Origin: an uncultured Clostridia bacterium
Lineage (GTDB): Bacteria; Bacillota; Clostridia; Oscillospirales; Acutalibacteraceae
NCBI GenBank assembly: GCA_946628455.1
Contig: CAMOWP010000029.1
Coordinates: 1-15,611, forward strand
Reading direction: 5' to 3'
Length of the DNA stretch: 15,611 bases
The translations under genes were made by a program, and so were the position numbers. Below, one piece after another: positions 7,020 through 14,312 of this stretch. Under the pieces are notes generated by a model. The model was not told where the DNA came from, ran no database searches, and was given only the letters and a program-made list of their open reading frames with translations. The first letter of the stretch is position 1. Every line of letters starts with the position of its first letter.

Positions 7020-8909
7020 TTATTTTATATCTGCAGAATAGAGCTGGTTAAGGCTCTGAATGGTTTTTTCCGTTTGCTTCGGGATATCCTCAAGCTCCAG
7101 CGCGTCGGCAGACCTGCGCTGAACATAGGTTACCCTGAATTTTTCCTTATCATAATCCTCATCGCCGTCAAAGAACGGGTTTTTGTATCCGTTATTATTG
7201 AAGCGGTATTTGTCAACGGTTTTTCCGTCAAGCGAATATTCGGAATAGCCGTAATCCGTCTGATACGACGCCTTGAAGGTTGAAATGAACTGTTCACCGT
7301 CAAATTTGTATTCCGAGGAGACGGCTGTGATATGCTTTCCGTAATCCGTTGACTTAAATGAATTGAGGCAGTAATACGCCTTCTTATCCTCACGCTTTAC
7401 CAGATAATAAATATCTGAGCGATAGTTTAGCTTATTTGAAAGCCCCTCGTTTGTATATGCAAGCACCGCCTTGCTTCCGCTGTAGCGGTAAATATCACAG
7501 TAATATTTATAAACCTCGTATGTAACGTTTTCTCCTCTTGCGGTTTCGCTTCTTTCCTTTACGGGCTTTCTGTAAACAAGCAGCATTTCCTGCTTGCCGT
7601 CGCCGTCAAAGTCAATAAGCTCAACCACGGCAAGACCATCGATATACGAGTTACCGTCCTTTTCAACATACTTGCTGACTCCGTAGCGCTTGTTGTAATC
7701 CTGAACAACCTGGTAATAAGCGCTCTCAAGGCTCTGTTCTCCGTTGTTGCTGTCAATGTCGTTCTCTTCGCTTCTGAAGCTTTCGAGAAGGGCTATTGTT
7801 TTATCAACCTCAACGGAAGCCTTTTCCTCTTTCAAAACGGAATATTTAATCTTTTCAAACGCGTTCGTATCGTCCTTACCGTCAACGGAATATGCTTTTG
7901 TTTTGCCGTCATAAGCGCCGTCAAACTTTTTCTCAAACTTGCCGCGCTTTAGCTGCATAAGTGAGAATTTGCTGTTTTTCTCCTTGTCAAATTTTGCGAT
8001 ATAATATTTATTTTTTGAATGGTAAATAAGCGAATATGCATCCTTCGCCTTGCTGCTGCTCTGTGCTACTGCCTCGCTGTACAGCAGGGCAAACTCATCC
8101 ATTTCGCCCATTCCCCATACCTCGTTATAATAGACTCCGCTCTTGTTGTAAACGAGCATAAGCTCGCTGTCGCCGTCGTTATCAAAATCCATTTCTCTTG
8201 CGAAGCAGAGACCCGTCAGACGGTAGCCCTCAACCTTATAGCTGTCATAAAGATTTTCATAATTTGCATTGCCGTACTGAGCGCAGTAGGACGAACAGAT
8301 TTTTGCGGCGTTTTCAGCAAACTTATCCGAACGCTTGTTTTCCCTATCGATTGACTCCATAAAGATTGTTATAACACCTACAAAAATGACAACTACGAGA
8401 ATTAAAAGAAGAACGATTATAAAGAAATGCCTGAGGCGGGAATACTCCTTTTCACCGTTTTTCTTTTTAATGCTTTCGGCAGCTGAGCCGATGCCGTTTT
8501 TAAGCTTTTCGGAAAGCGATTTCTTTTCCTTTTGCTCCGCCTTCTTTTCAGCGGCTTCCTTCGGCTTTTCGCCTTCTTCGCTTTCACCGCGCTTTTCTTC
8601 AAGCTCCTTGTGTAGCTCCTCCTTCGGGAGATTCATATGCTCAAACGCTTCTATTGCGGCATTCAGCTCGTCAAAATCAACAGAAGGCTGCTCAGGCGTT
8701 TCGTCAGTCTGCTCGGGTTTTTCTTCAGGCTGCACGCCGGGCTCTGCGGGCTCGGGGATATACGAAGGCACAGCTTCAAGAGCTTCTTCAGAAGCCTGAG
8801 GCAGCGAATTGCTCTTATTCAGATAATATGCTTCATCATCCGAATAGCTGAACGGTCCGCTGACCGAAGGGATATTACCGTCATAATCAAAATAATTATT
8901 CTCTTTCAC
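7020..8909 (-). CDS. Single-pass membrane protein with acidic tail and duplicated DxDxDG external domain
   Basis: This encodes 629 residues. Residues 1-155 are acidic, rich in Glu, Pro and Lys, and end in a Lys/Glu-rich helical stretch that should lie in the cytosol. A single transmembrane segment spans about 161-184. The outer part seems to hold two related domains (about 200-380 and 397-600). Each begins with Tyr-rich helices and carries an EF-hand-like loop followed by a strand: DFDNDGDSELMLVY (241-254) and DFDGDGKQEMLLVY (433-446). Such loops bind Ca2+ in FG-GAP/VCBS-type or dockerin-like proteins; binding here is inferred. Translation starts with GTG (8907-8909), supported by GGGGAGG 7 bases upstream and no nearby ATG. 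It is the first gene of a three-gene operon. The function is unknown. Confidence 0.8.
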   Translation of the reverse strand: MKENNYFDYDGNIPSVSGPFSYSDDEAYYLNKSNSLPQASEEALEAVPSYIPEPAEPGVQPEEKPEQTDETPEQPSVDFDELNAAIEAFEHMNLPKEELHKELEEKRGESEEGEKPKEAAEKKAEQKEKKSLSEKLKNGIGSAAESIKKKNGEKEYSRLRHFFIIVLLLILVVVIFVGVITIFMESIDRENKRSDKFAENAAKICSSYCAQYGNANYENLYDSYKVEGYRLTGLCFAREMDFDNDGDSELMLVYNKSGVYYNEVWGMGEMDEFALLYSEAVAQSSSKAKDAYSLIYHSKNKYYIAKFDKEKNSKFSLMQLKRGKFEKKFDGAYDGKTKAYSVDGKDDTNAFEKIKYSVLKEEKASVEVDKTIALLESFRSEENDIDSNNGEQSLESAYYQVVQDYNKRYGVSKYVEKDGNSYIDGLAVVELIDFDGDGKQEMLLVYRKPVKERSETARGENVTYEVYKYYCDIYRYSGSKAVLAYTNEGLSNKLNYRSDIYYLVKREDKKAYYCLNSFKSTDYGKHITAVSSEYKFDGEQFISTFKASYQTDYGYSEYSLDGKTVDKYRFNNNGYKNPFFDGDEDYDKEKFRVTYVQRRSADALELEDIPKQTEKTIQSLNQLYSADIK

Positions 8910-8947
8910 GCCTTCACCTCCCCTTAAAAAGTATTAAAAGCTATAAT

Positions 8948-8976
8948 ATTTTAACATATTATTAAAAAATTGGCAA
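8948..8976 (-). promoter_or_regulatory. Promoter of the 629-residue membrane protein operon
   Basis: On the minus strand TTGCCA (8971-8976) and TAAAAT (8948-8953) are 17 bp apart within a very A/T-rich stretch. Start is expected near 8941, about 30 nt before the GTG start codon. Confidence 0.65.
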
Positions 8977-9015
8977 CAAAAAATAAATCACCCACGGCGC
9001 GGCCGCAGTTAATAA

Positions 9016-9053
9016 ACAGAGTTTCTCTGTAATATATATTTACAGGGTTTTTT
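9016..9053 (+). other. Two mutually exclusive hairpins in a divergent intergenic region
   Basis: ACAGAG-TTT-CTCTGT (9016-9030) is a perfect 6-bp hairpin. Its right arm can instead pair as CTCTGTAA (9025-9032) with TTACAGGG (9040-9047), followed by six T's, which looks like a plus-strand terminator. No plus-strand gene or convincing promoter lies upstream, so its role is open. It is upstream of the promoter at 9092-9120 and so is not part of that leader. Confidence 0.35.
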
Positions 9054-9091
9054 ACTTATCACCTACATATCCGCATAAACCCACAAACAAT

Positions 9092-9120
9092 TTGCAAAAT
9101 CCGTCAATATATGGTATAGT
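9092..9120 (+). promoter_or_regulatory. Promoter of the DUF3048-ApbE-NusG_II-Gx operon
   Basis: TTGCAA (9092-9097) and TATAGT (9115-9120) are separated by 17 bp. Transcription would start near 9127 and give a leader of about 30 nt. No regulator site is obvious. Confidence 0.75.
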
Positions 9121-9156
9121 AAAGAAACAGTGAATAATTGAGAGGGAGTACTTGTG

Positions 9157-10209
9157 ATGAAAAAATTTTTTGTGATTTTTCTTGCAGCAATTCTTATTAC
9201 AACCGTATTCGGATGTTCAAAAAAGGAGCCTGAGGCGCCTTTGGCAATATCAACCACTGCGCAGACAACTACAAAGAAACCGTGGCCGACATATAATCCG
9301 CTTACGGGCGAGGATAATTTCAACAAGAAAGCTGTGGGCAGGCGCCCTGTTGCAATAGTTGTTGAAAATCTTACCCCCGCAAGGCCTCAGTGGGCTATAG
9401 GCACGTCGGACTTAATAGTTGAAGGCGAGGTTGAGGGCGGAATCAGCCGTATGCTCTGGTTTTATGCGGACTATACAAAGGTGCCCGAAAAGGTTGGTCC
9501 TATCCGCTCTGCGCGCCCGTCATACGTTAAATTCAGCGAATACTTTGATTCAATTTACATTCACTGGGGCGGAAGCCACAACAACCAGAATTACGTTGGC
9601 GGCTACACCGTAATCAAGCAGGACAAGGTTAACGATTTTGACGGAATGAAGGGCGGAATCCTCTTCGGCAGAGACAACACAAGAAGAGTTTCAAGCGAGC
9701 ACAGAGGAATCCTTCACGGAGACAAAATTCCGCAGGCTATCAAGGATAAGGGCTACAGAACGAACATAAAGGAAAACCGCTTCAGCCCGCTCATTTTCAA
9801 CAGCGAAATAACAGACCCCGGCGACGGCAAGGCAGGCAGCGTTAACTGCACCTTCTCCTCACGCACGGACACAAGAAAATTCACATACAGCAACAAGGAT
9901 AAAAAGTATCACACCAACGACTGGAAAACGGAAGTTAAGTTCCAGAACGTTATTATCCTTATGGACCAGACCAAGTATTTCACCGTTCCTTACAAGGGCG
10001 CAACAACAACTTACCTCAACTACCAGTACAAGGGAGGCAAGGGCTACTACGCTTCAAACGGAAAGCAGACCGAAATATCCTGGAAAATAAAGAACAACAA
10101 GCTTTATCTCAAGGATAAGGACGGAAACAAGAGAATCAAAATAAACAAGGGTAAATCATATATCGGCCTTGCTTCATCAAACAACGGCGGCAAGGTTACC
10201 TTCGGTTAA
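9157..10209 (+). CDS. DUF3048 (YerB-like) lipoprotein
   Basis: This encodes 350 residues from the ATG at 9157. A GTG just before it (9154) is also in frame, but the ATG has better spacing (8 bases) to GGGAG. The lipobox VFGC puts the lipidated cysteine at residue 20, followed by a Thr-rich linker (STTAQTTTKKP). The N-terminal DUF3048 domain begins with NPLTG and continues through RRPVAIVVEN, WAIGTSDLIVEGEVEGG, a VGPIRSARPSYV-type segment and the IHWGGS stretch. The C-terminal DUF3048 domain covers about 225-335 with YKGGKGYYASNGK and SWKIKNNKLYLKD, ending in KINKGKSYIGL. These match Bacillus YerB. Its role at the cell surface is not established. It is the first gene of a four-gene plus-strand operon; the next start lies one base after its stop. 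Confidence 0.9.
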   Translation: MKKFFVIFLAAILITTVFGCSKKEPEAPLAISTTAQTTTKKPWPTYNPLTGEDNFNKKAVGRRPVAIVVENLTPARPQWAIGTSDLIVEGEVEGGISRMLWFYADYTKVPEKVGPIRSARPSYVKFSEYFDSIYIHWGGSHNNQNYVGGYTVIKQDKVNDFDGMKGGILFGRDNTRRVSSEHRGILHGDKIPQAIKDKGYRTNIKENRFSPLIFNSEITDPGDGKAGSVNCTFSSRTDTRKFTYSNKDKKYHTNDWKTEVKFQNVIILMDQTKYFTVPYKGATTTYLNYQYKGGKGYYASNGKQTEISWKIKNNKLYLKDKDGNKRIKINKGKSYIGLASSNNGGKVTFG

Positions 10210-10210
10210 T

Positions 10211-11263
10211 ATGAAAAAAATTGTTTCAGTTTTGCTTGCAACGTTATTCGTTTGTTCTCTTTTCGGCTGCAGCGCAAACGCAGGGTCTGAAAGGTTTTCA
10301 GGCACGGTTTATGACGCGTTTGACACCGTTACAACCGTAACCGTTTATGACTCCGATAAAGAAAGCTTTGAAAAGCACCTTTCAGCCTTTGAAGAGAGGC
10401 TTAAGCATTACGATATGCTTTACAGCATTTACGACGATGTTGACGACCTTGTAAACCTGCGCGAAATCAACGAAAAAGCGGGAAGCGCGCCCGTTGAAGC
10501 AGACGGAGAAATTATATCTCTTCTCAGCTTCGGCAAGGAGTGCTATAAGCTGACAGACGGCGCGGTTAACATCTGTATGGGCTCTGTTCTCAGCCTCTGG
10601 CACGAGGCGAGAGAGGTGTCAATAAACACGCCGGAAAAGGCATATACTCCCGAAGCAGCGAAGCTTAAAGACGCGGCGCTTCACACCGATATAAACAACC
10701 TTATTATTGACGAAGAAAAAAGCACTGTTTTCTTTAAGGACGGTGCAATGAAGCTCGATGTCGGCGCGATTGCCAAGGGCTATGCGGCAGACAGGCTTGC
10801 GCAGTATATCAAGGATAATTCAATATGGGAAAGCTATGCTATAAGCATAGGCGGAAACGTTATTACCTCGGGCTACAAAAACGGCGACGGCAGCTCAAAA
10901 TGGAACATTGAAATTGAGAACCCCGACGCTTCGTCGGGCAAGGCGCTTGAGGTGCTTAGCGTTTCGGGGCAGGCGGTTGTTACGAGCGGAGACTATCAGC
11001 GCTTCTTCACCGTGAACGGCAAAAATTATTGCCATATAATTGACCCGAAAACGCTTATGCCCGCCGAGAGCTTTTCAGGCGTTTCAATTGTAACCGACAG
11101 GGGCTCGGCATTAGCTGACGCACTTTCAACGGCGCTGTTTATCCTCCCCTTTGACGAGGGCAAAAGGCTGGTTGACAGCCTTGAGAGAACGGAGGCCGTC
11201 TGGGTCAGCAAGAGCTTTGAAAAGACTTACTCGCAGGGCTTTGAGGATTATATAAAGCAATGA
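10211..11263 (+). CDS. apbE: ApbE: FAD:protein FMN transferase, lipoprotein form
   Basis: This encodes 350 residues. ApbE enzymes move FMN from FAD onto a Thr/Ser of target proteins (RnfG/D, NqrB/C, FMN-binding domains) using Mg2+. A lipobox (LFGC, Cys20) places this one outside the membrane. Conserved parts visible: K181-L-D183-V-G185-A-I-A-K189-G, GGN at 214-216, SGDYQRFF near 259-266, HIIDP at 275-279 followed by a Pro at 284, and the metal-binding LADALSTA (D303, T307). All key residues appear to be present. The ATG at 10211 was chosen: it comes one base after the upstream stop and opens a clean signal peptide, whereas a longer frame from 10169 lies inside the previous gene. The ribosome site is weak, so translation is likely coupled. 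No FMN-acceptor protein is encoded in this window. Confidence 0.93.
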   Translation: MKKIVSVLLATLFVCSLFGCSANAGSERFSGTVYDAFDTVTTVTVYDSDKESFEKHLSAFEERLKHYDMLYSIYDDVDDLVNLREINEKAGSAPVEADGEIISLLSFGKECYKLTDGAVNICMGSVLSLWHEAREVSINTPEKAYTPEAAKLKDAALHTDINNLIIDEEKSTVFFKDGAMKLDVGAIAKGYAADRLAQYIKDNSIWESYAISIGGNVITSGYKNGDGSSKWNIEIENPDASSGKALEVLSVSGQAVVTSGDYQRFFTVNGKNYCHIIDPKTLMPAESFSGVSIVTDRGSALADALSTALFILPFDEGKRLVDSLERTEAVWVSKSFEKTYSQGFEDYIKQ

Positions 11264-11625
11264 AAAAACACGATTTTATTCTTATCGGAGCAGTGCTTGC
11301 TATTGCCGCGGTTATATTCGGAATTTTATATTTCGGAGGAAACGGCGGGCAATACGTTGAAATTGAAATTGACGGAAAAATAACGCAGTCTCTCCCGCTT
11401 GACAGGGACGCCGAGCTGGAAATAAAAACCGAAAAAAACGGCGTTAACACGCTTGTTATCAGGGACGGCTACGCTGCAGTTACCGATGCAAACTGCCCCG
11501 ATAAAATCTGCGTTCACCACAGAAAAATAAACAGAAACGGCGAATCAATAATCTGCCTTCCGCACAGAGTTGTTATCAGCATTTCTGATAAAAGCAACGC
11601 GGAGGAGATTGATTCGGTAAGCTGA
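11260..11625 (+). CDS. NusG domain II membrane protein (EetA-like)
   Basis: This encodes 121 residues: one N-terminal transmembrane segment (about 7-25), then a small beta-rich outer domain of the NusG_II type (PF07009). It contains three conserved cysteines (C79, C84, C99) in the pattern CPDKIC...GESIICLPHRVVI. This domain is not the transcription factor NusG; members are small envelope proteins found beside Gx transporters, ApbE and FMN-binding proteins. The Listeria EetA protein is, as I recall, of this type. The start codon overlaps the apbE stop (ATGA), so the two are translationally coupled. The partner cysteines could hold a disulfide or a cofactor; that is inference. Confidence 0.88.
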   Translation: MKKHDFILIGAVLAIAAVIFGILYFGGNGGQYVEIEIDGKITQSLPLDRDAELEIKTEKNGVNTLVIRDGYAAVTDANCPDKICVHHRKINRNGESIICLPHRVVISISDKSNAEEIDSVS

Positions 11626-11629
11626 TAAT

Positions 11630-12136
11630 ATGAAAAACAGTAAAGCAAAAAACGCCGCATATTTCGGAATAATGGTTGCGCTCGCGTTTACTCTCAGCTA
11701 TCTTGAAAGCCTGATTCCGTTTAATTTCGGGATTCCCGGGGTTAAGCTCGGGCTGGCAAATTTAGTTGTTGTTGCGGCGCTTTATTTCGGCGGAATAAAA
11801 ATGGCGCTTCCCGTTGCGGTTATAAGAATACTGCTTGCGGGAATCACCTTCGGAAATGTTAACTCGCTTCTTTACAGCCTCGGCGGAGGTATGCTGAGCC
11901 TGCTCGTTATGTGGCTGCTCAGAAACAGCAGGCTGTCTGTTATCGGGGTCAGCATTGCGGGCGGAGTTACGCACAATATCGGGCAGATAATCGTTGCCGC
12001 AATAATTATGGGAACTAATAAAATAGCCTATTACCTTCCCGTGCTTCTTGTTGCAGGAACGGTGACGGGTCTGCTTATAGGAATAGCCGCAAAGCTGATT
12101 ATTGAAAGGCTGCCTGACATAAAAAGTGAAAAATAA
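11630..12136 (+). CDS. Gx transporter family / heptaprenyl diphosphate synthase component I-like (EetB-like)
   Basis: This encodes 168 residues with about five hydrophobic segments and the family hallmarks: FGIPGVKLGLANL (about 32-44), VIRILLAGITFGN (64-76) and a SLGGGMLSLLVMW stretch. These match PF07456, which was named after a heptaprenyl diphosphate synthase subunit. Most members are now viewed as small ECF-S-like membrane proteins ('Gx transporter family'). The gene starts 4 bp after the NusG_II gene. Genes of this family pair with NusG_II proteins in Listeria-type extracellular electron transfer loci (eetA-eetB) and in other Clostridia clusters. No polyprenyl synthase (component II) gene follows, because the operon ends here at a strong terminator. 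Confidence 0.9.
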   Translation: MKNSKAKNAAYFGIMVALAFTLSYLESLIPFNFGIPGVKLGLANLVVVAALYFGGIKMALPVAVIRILLAGITFGNVNSLLYSLGGGMLSLLVMWLLRNSRLSVIGVSIAGGVTHNIGQIIVAAIIMGTNKIAYYLPVLLVAGTVTGLLIGIAAKLIIERLPDIKSEK

Positions 12137-12161
12137 AACGCAGGTTTTCACCTGCGTTTTT
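12135..12161. terminator. Bidirectional terminator between converging genes
   Basis: AAAACGCAGG (12135-12144) and CCTGCGTTTT (12151-12160) form a perfect 10-bp stem around TTTTCA, with A/T tails on both sides. It follows the Gx gene stop (12134-12136) and precedes the stop of the convergent acyltransferase gene (12163-12165), serving both. Confidence 0.93.
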
Positions 12162-12162
12162 A

Positions 12163-13443
12163 TTATTTAAGAAGCAGTTCGATTGACTCTTCGAGTAAAT
12201 CAAAGAAATGCTCAACTATTTTTTTATCCTCATCGTTACCCCTTACGCACATTGAAAGAGTGAGCTCTTTTCTCATAGAGGTTGCGGAGAGAAGAACGTA
12301 AGGCTTGTACTTAACAGCGCCGCTCATAAAGCCGTCAGTCGGCTCGTTGCCTTCAAGCGCGAGCTTGTCAACCTCAAGGATTCCGATATTGCTCATTGCG
12401 AGAAGCGGATTTGCATAGCCGACCTTGATTATCTCCTCGCTTGCGGCGTGTGGCATAATCTTATATCCGAGGGATAAAAGCGGAAGCCCGTGAAGCCCCA
12501 TAAAACGGTCCTGCTTAAACTGATTAGAGGAGCGGACAACGTATTCAAGCGTTTCAAAAATATCGTTTCCTCTTCTCGGAACTTTGCACTGCATCCACGC
12601 CGTCTGATTAGTTACGCCCTGGTCTGTGTTATCCTTGATATGGCGCCTTAAATCTATAGCACAGGAGATTGAAACGCTATCCTCAGGGTTATACTGAGCG
12701 AGGTCATAAAGCGCATAGAAATATGCGGTAAGAAGCATATCGTTTATGGTTGCCCCTCGCTTTTTACCTGCTGCGCGGATTTCATCAAATTTCTGAGCTG
12801 AAAGCTTTCTCCTGGCAATAAACGATTTATCGCGGATGTTATCGGGAGTCAGCGGGAAGCCGTGCTTATCGGGGGTGTTAATGTTTTTATAAAGGTTCTT
12901 CGCCATCTTGCGCTCGCTGGCTGTGAAATCCTCATAAACAGCCTCATATGAACGCGTTCCCGTTCTGAGCTCAATCGGGCTGATTCCCTTTTCAATGTAA
13001 TCGTTATAGTTTTTGCACAGCGCCTTCATAAAGTATTTCAGGTCTCCGCCGTCCATACACATATGGTTTTCAACAAGAAGGAGAACTGATTTACCGCCGT
13101 GGTTGAGGACCTCAACCTTCATCTGGATATCAGCGTCGGGCGGGATATACTGAACGAGGAAGCTGTTAATCTCCTCATCAAGCTCCTCCTCGCTCACCTC
13201 CTTAACTGTAAGAACGTCGTCGATAGTATAATCCTTAACAGTCCAGTACGGATGGATATGATTATCCGTAAATGAGGAATGAAGCACGGGAGCTTTTTCA
13301 AAAAAGCAGATTAAAACTGTTTTGAGCGCTTCAATATTAATTTCAAAATCATAGTGAAGCTCAACATGAACCATTCGGTCATTAAAATCACGGAAGAGAT
13401 AATGCATTTTATCCCATAATTCTGCGTTTAATTTTCGTTCCAT
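12163..13443 (-). CDS. Condensation-domain-like acyltransferase (uncharacterised, stand-alone)
   Basis: This encodes 426 residues without membrane segment, matching the fold of CoA-dependent acyltransferases and non-ribosomal peptide condensation domains (PapA5/COG4908 type). The catalytic HHxxxDG motif appears as N-H-M-C-M-D-G (126-132). The catalytic His127 and Asp131-Gly132 are present, while the first, non-catalytic His is Asn. Other usual parts are the early LNAELWDKMHYLF helix, a strand with APVLHSSF, the AIDLRRHI segment (262-269, like the VNLR element of condensation domains) and SNIG (351-354). It probably transfers an acyl group to an alcohol or amine of a lipid or small molecule; the substrate is unknown. 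Its ATG (13441-13443) overlaps the upstream gene by 16 bp, with GGAGG 10 bases upstream, so it shares the riboswitch-controlled transcript. Confidence 0.82.
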   Translation of the reverse strand: MERKLNAELWDKMHYLFRDFNDRMVHVELHYDFEINIEALKTVLICFFEKAPVLHSSFTDNHIHPYWTVKDYTIDDVLTVKEVSEEELDEEINSFLVQYIPPDADIQMKVEVLNHGGKSVLLLVENHMCMDGGDLKYFMKALCKNYNDYIEKGISPIELRTGTRSYEAVYEDFTASERKMAKNLYKNINTPDKHGFPLTPDNIRDKSFIARRKLSAQKFDEIRAAGKKRGATINDMLLTAYFYALYDLAQYNPEDSVSISCAIDLRRHIKDNTDQGVTNQTAWMQCKVPRRGNDIFETLEYVVRSSNQFKQDRFMGLHGLPLLSLGYKIMPHAASEEIIKVGYANPLLAMSNIGILEVDKLALEGNEPTDGFMSGAVKYKPYVLLSATSMRKELTLSMCVRGNDEDKKIVEHFFDLLEESIELLLK

Positions 13444-14234
13444 GTATCAGCCACCTCCAGACTTGAAATCTTATTCTTTGCAATCGCAACAAGGATAATG
13501 ATAAGGTCTATAATCAGCGAAAGCGGAATGATTATCCACGCAAAACGCCACGCGATTATGCCCGTTGCGCCGATAATTATAAACGCAAAAACGGACATAA
13601 CGGGGATATAAAACAGCCAGTAGAAAATTGCAAGGCGGTGCTTGTGGAAGGTGCAGAAAAGTGCGTCGCACAAAAACATCGCTATAAGCGCAAACATAAG
13701 AATTATCCAGCTGCTGCCGAGGCTCGTCATTGCCAGAACCAAAATAAATGCGGCAACGCCGAAAACGATGACGGCACCCATAAGGCATATTCTTGCAAAA
13801 ATATGGAAAATCTTTTTCATATTTGCGAAGAAGGACGTTCCGATTGAAAGAAGATATACAACCCAGAGCAGAACTCCGTCAACAACGATAGCCCAGTTGA
13901 TATCCCATCTGTGATTTGCAAATCCTGCAGTTAGGAAAATAACAACAATCATTATGAGATAAATCGCCGAGCCGACAACGTTGAGAATTATATTTCTCTT
14001 TCTGTTTGCCGAGGCGGTCTCTTTTTTATGGAACTCCGCATACGTTTTGCCTAAATCAGGGTATTCACTTATAACGAGGTCGTCAACAACCTTCCTTGCA
14101 ATACTGCCTCTCGAGCTTATCTCGTTTGCCCTGTCCGTCATCTCAGTCAGAATTTTTCTCTTGTATTTATAGAGAATTTTATCGCCCGGCTTATCGGGCA
14201 GCTTTGAGTTAATATAATCAATATAGCTATCCAT
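13428..14234 (-). CDS. Six-TM membrane protein with HAAS-like N-terminal domain, under a Mn2+ riboswitch
   Basis: This encodes 268 residues. Residues 1-70 form a charged helical head: MDSYIDYINSKLP, then KYKRKILTEMTDRANEI, then a VVDDLVISEYPDLGKTYAEFH segment. It resembles the HAAS/permease-prefix domains that precede transporters or pair with PadR regulators. Six hydrophobic segments follow (about 81-103, 112-132, 145-168, 174-196, 201-222 and 228-252). I see none of the motifs of MntP, TerC/YkoY, UPF0016 or P-type ATPases. The ATG at 14232-14234 is preceded by GGAGGG at 4 bases. A longer frame reaching 14270 would run back through the leader terminator and is rejected. The riboswitch in front suggests a role in manganese excess or in a Mn-dependent membrane process. 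The HAAS label is moderate. Confidence 0.75.
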   Translation of the reverse strand: MDSYIDYINSKLPDKPGDKILYKYKRKILTEMTDRANEISSRGSIARKVVDDLVISEYPDLGKTYAEFHKKETASANRKRNIILNVVGSAIYLIMIVVIFLTAGFANHRWDINWAIVVDGVLLWVVYLLSIGTSFFANMKKIFHIFARICLMGAVIVFGVAAFILVLAMTSLGSSWIILMFALIAMFLCDALFCTFHKHRLAIFYWLFYIPVMSVFAFIIIGATGIIAWRFAWIIIPLSLIIDLIIILVAIAKNKISSLEVADTWNEN

Positions 14235-14246
14235 AAATCCCTCCGT

Positions 14247-14276
14247 AAAAAAACTGAGTACTTTGCGCACTCAGTT
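14247..14276 (-). terminator. Riboswitch expression-platform terminator
   Basis: On the minus strand AACTGAGTGC, loop GCAAA, GTACTCAGTT is a 10-bp stem with one G-U pair, followed by a T-tract (plus-strand A's at 14247-14253, two of them in the stem). It ends a few bases before the Shine-Dalgarno GGAGGG (14239-14244), so forming it would shut off the operon. With no other terminator after the LUD gene, it may also stop read-through from there. Confidence 0.88.
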
Positions 14277-14307
14277 ATTCTCATAAAAAGACACAATGTA
14301 CGCAAAA
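14261..14307 (-). promoter_or_regulatory. Antiterminator pairing between aptamer and terminator
   Basis: On the minus strand TTTTGCGTAC (14298-14307), just after the aptamer, can pair with GTGCGCAAAG (14261-14270), which is the terminator loop plus part of its arms. This gives 9 Watson-Crick/G-U pairs without a gap plus a possible tenth. Forming it would open the terminator, so the leader has two exclusive folds, as expected of a transcriptional switch. Confidence 0.6.
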
Positions 14308-14312
14308 GCATA

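Noticed and set aside
8335..8799. 154-codon Ser/Phe-rich plus-strand frame
   Set aside because: It mirrors the Glu/Lys-rich segment of the minus-strand membrane protein (GAA/AAG codons read as TTC/CTT) and has no start signals.
8999..9006. GCGGCCGC palindrome in an A/T-rich region as possible protein-binding site
   Set aside because: An 8-bp self-complementary word alone is weak evidence; it has no flanking symmetry of note and could be chance.
9063..9326. Minus-strand 87-codon frame opposite the start of the DUF3048 gene
   Set aside because: It covers the promoter and signal-peptide region of the plus-strand gene, with no start signals of its own.
14235..14270. Twelve-residue upstream extension of the six-TM protein
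   Set aside because: It would lie inside the terminator hairpin of the riboswitch and lacks a ribosome site; the ATG at 14232-14234 has GGAGGG.
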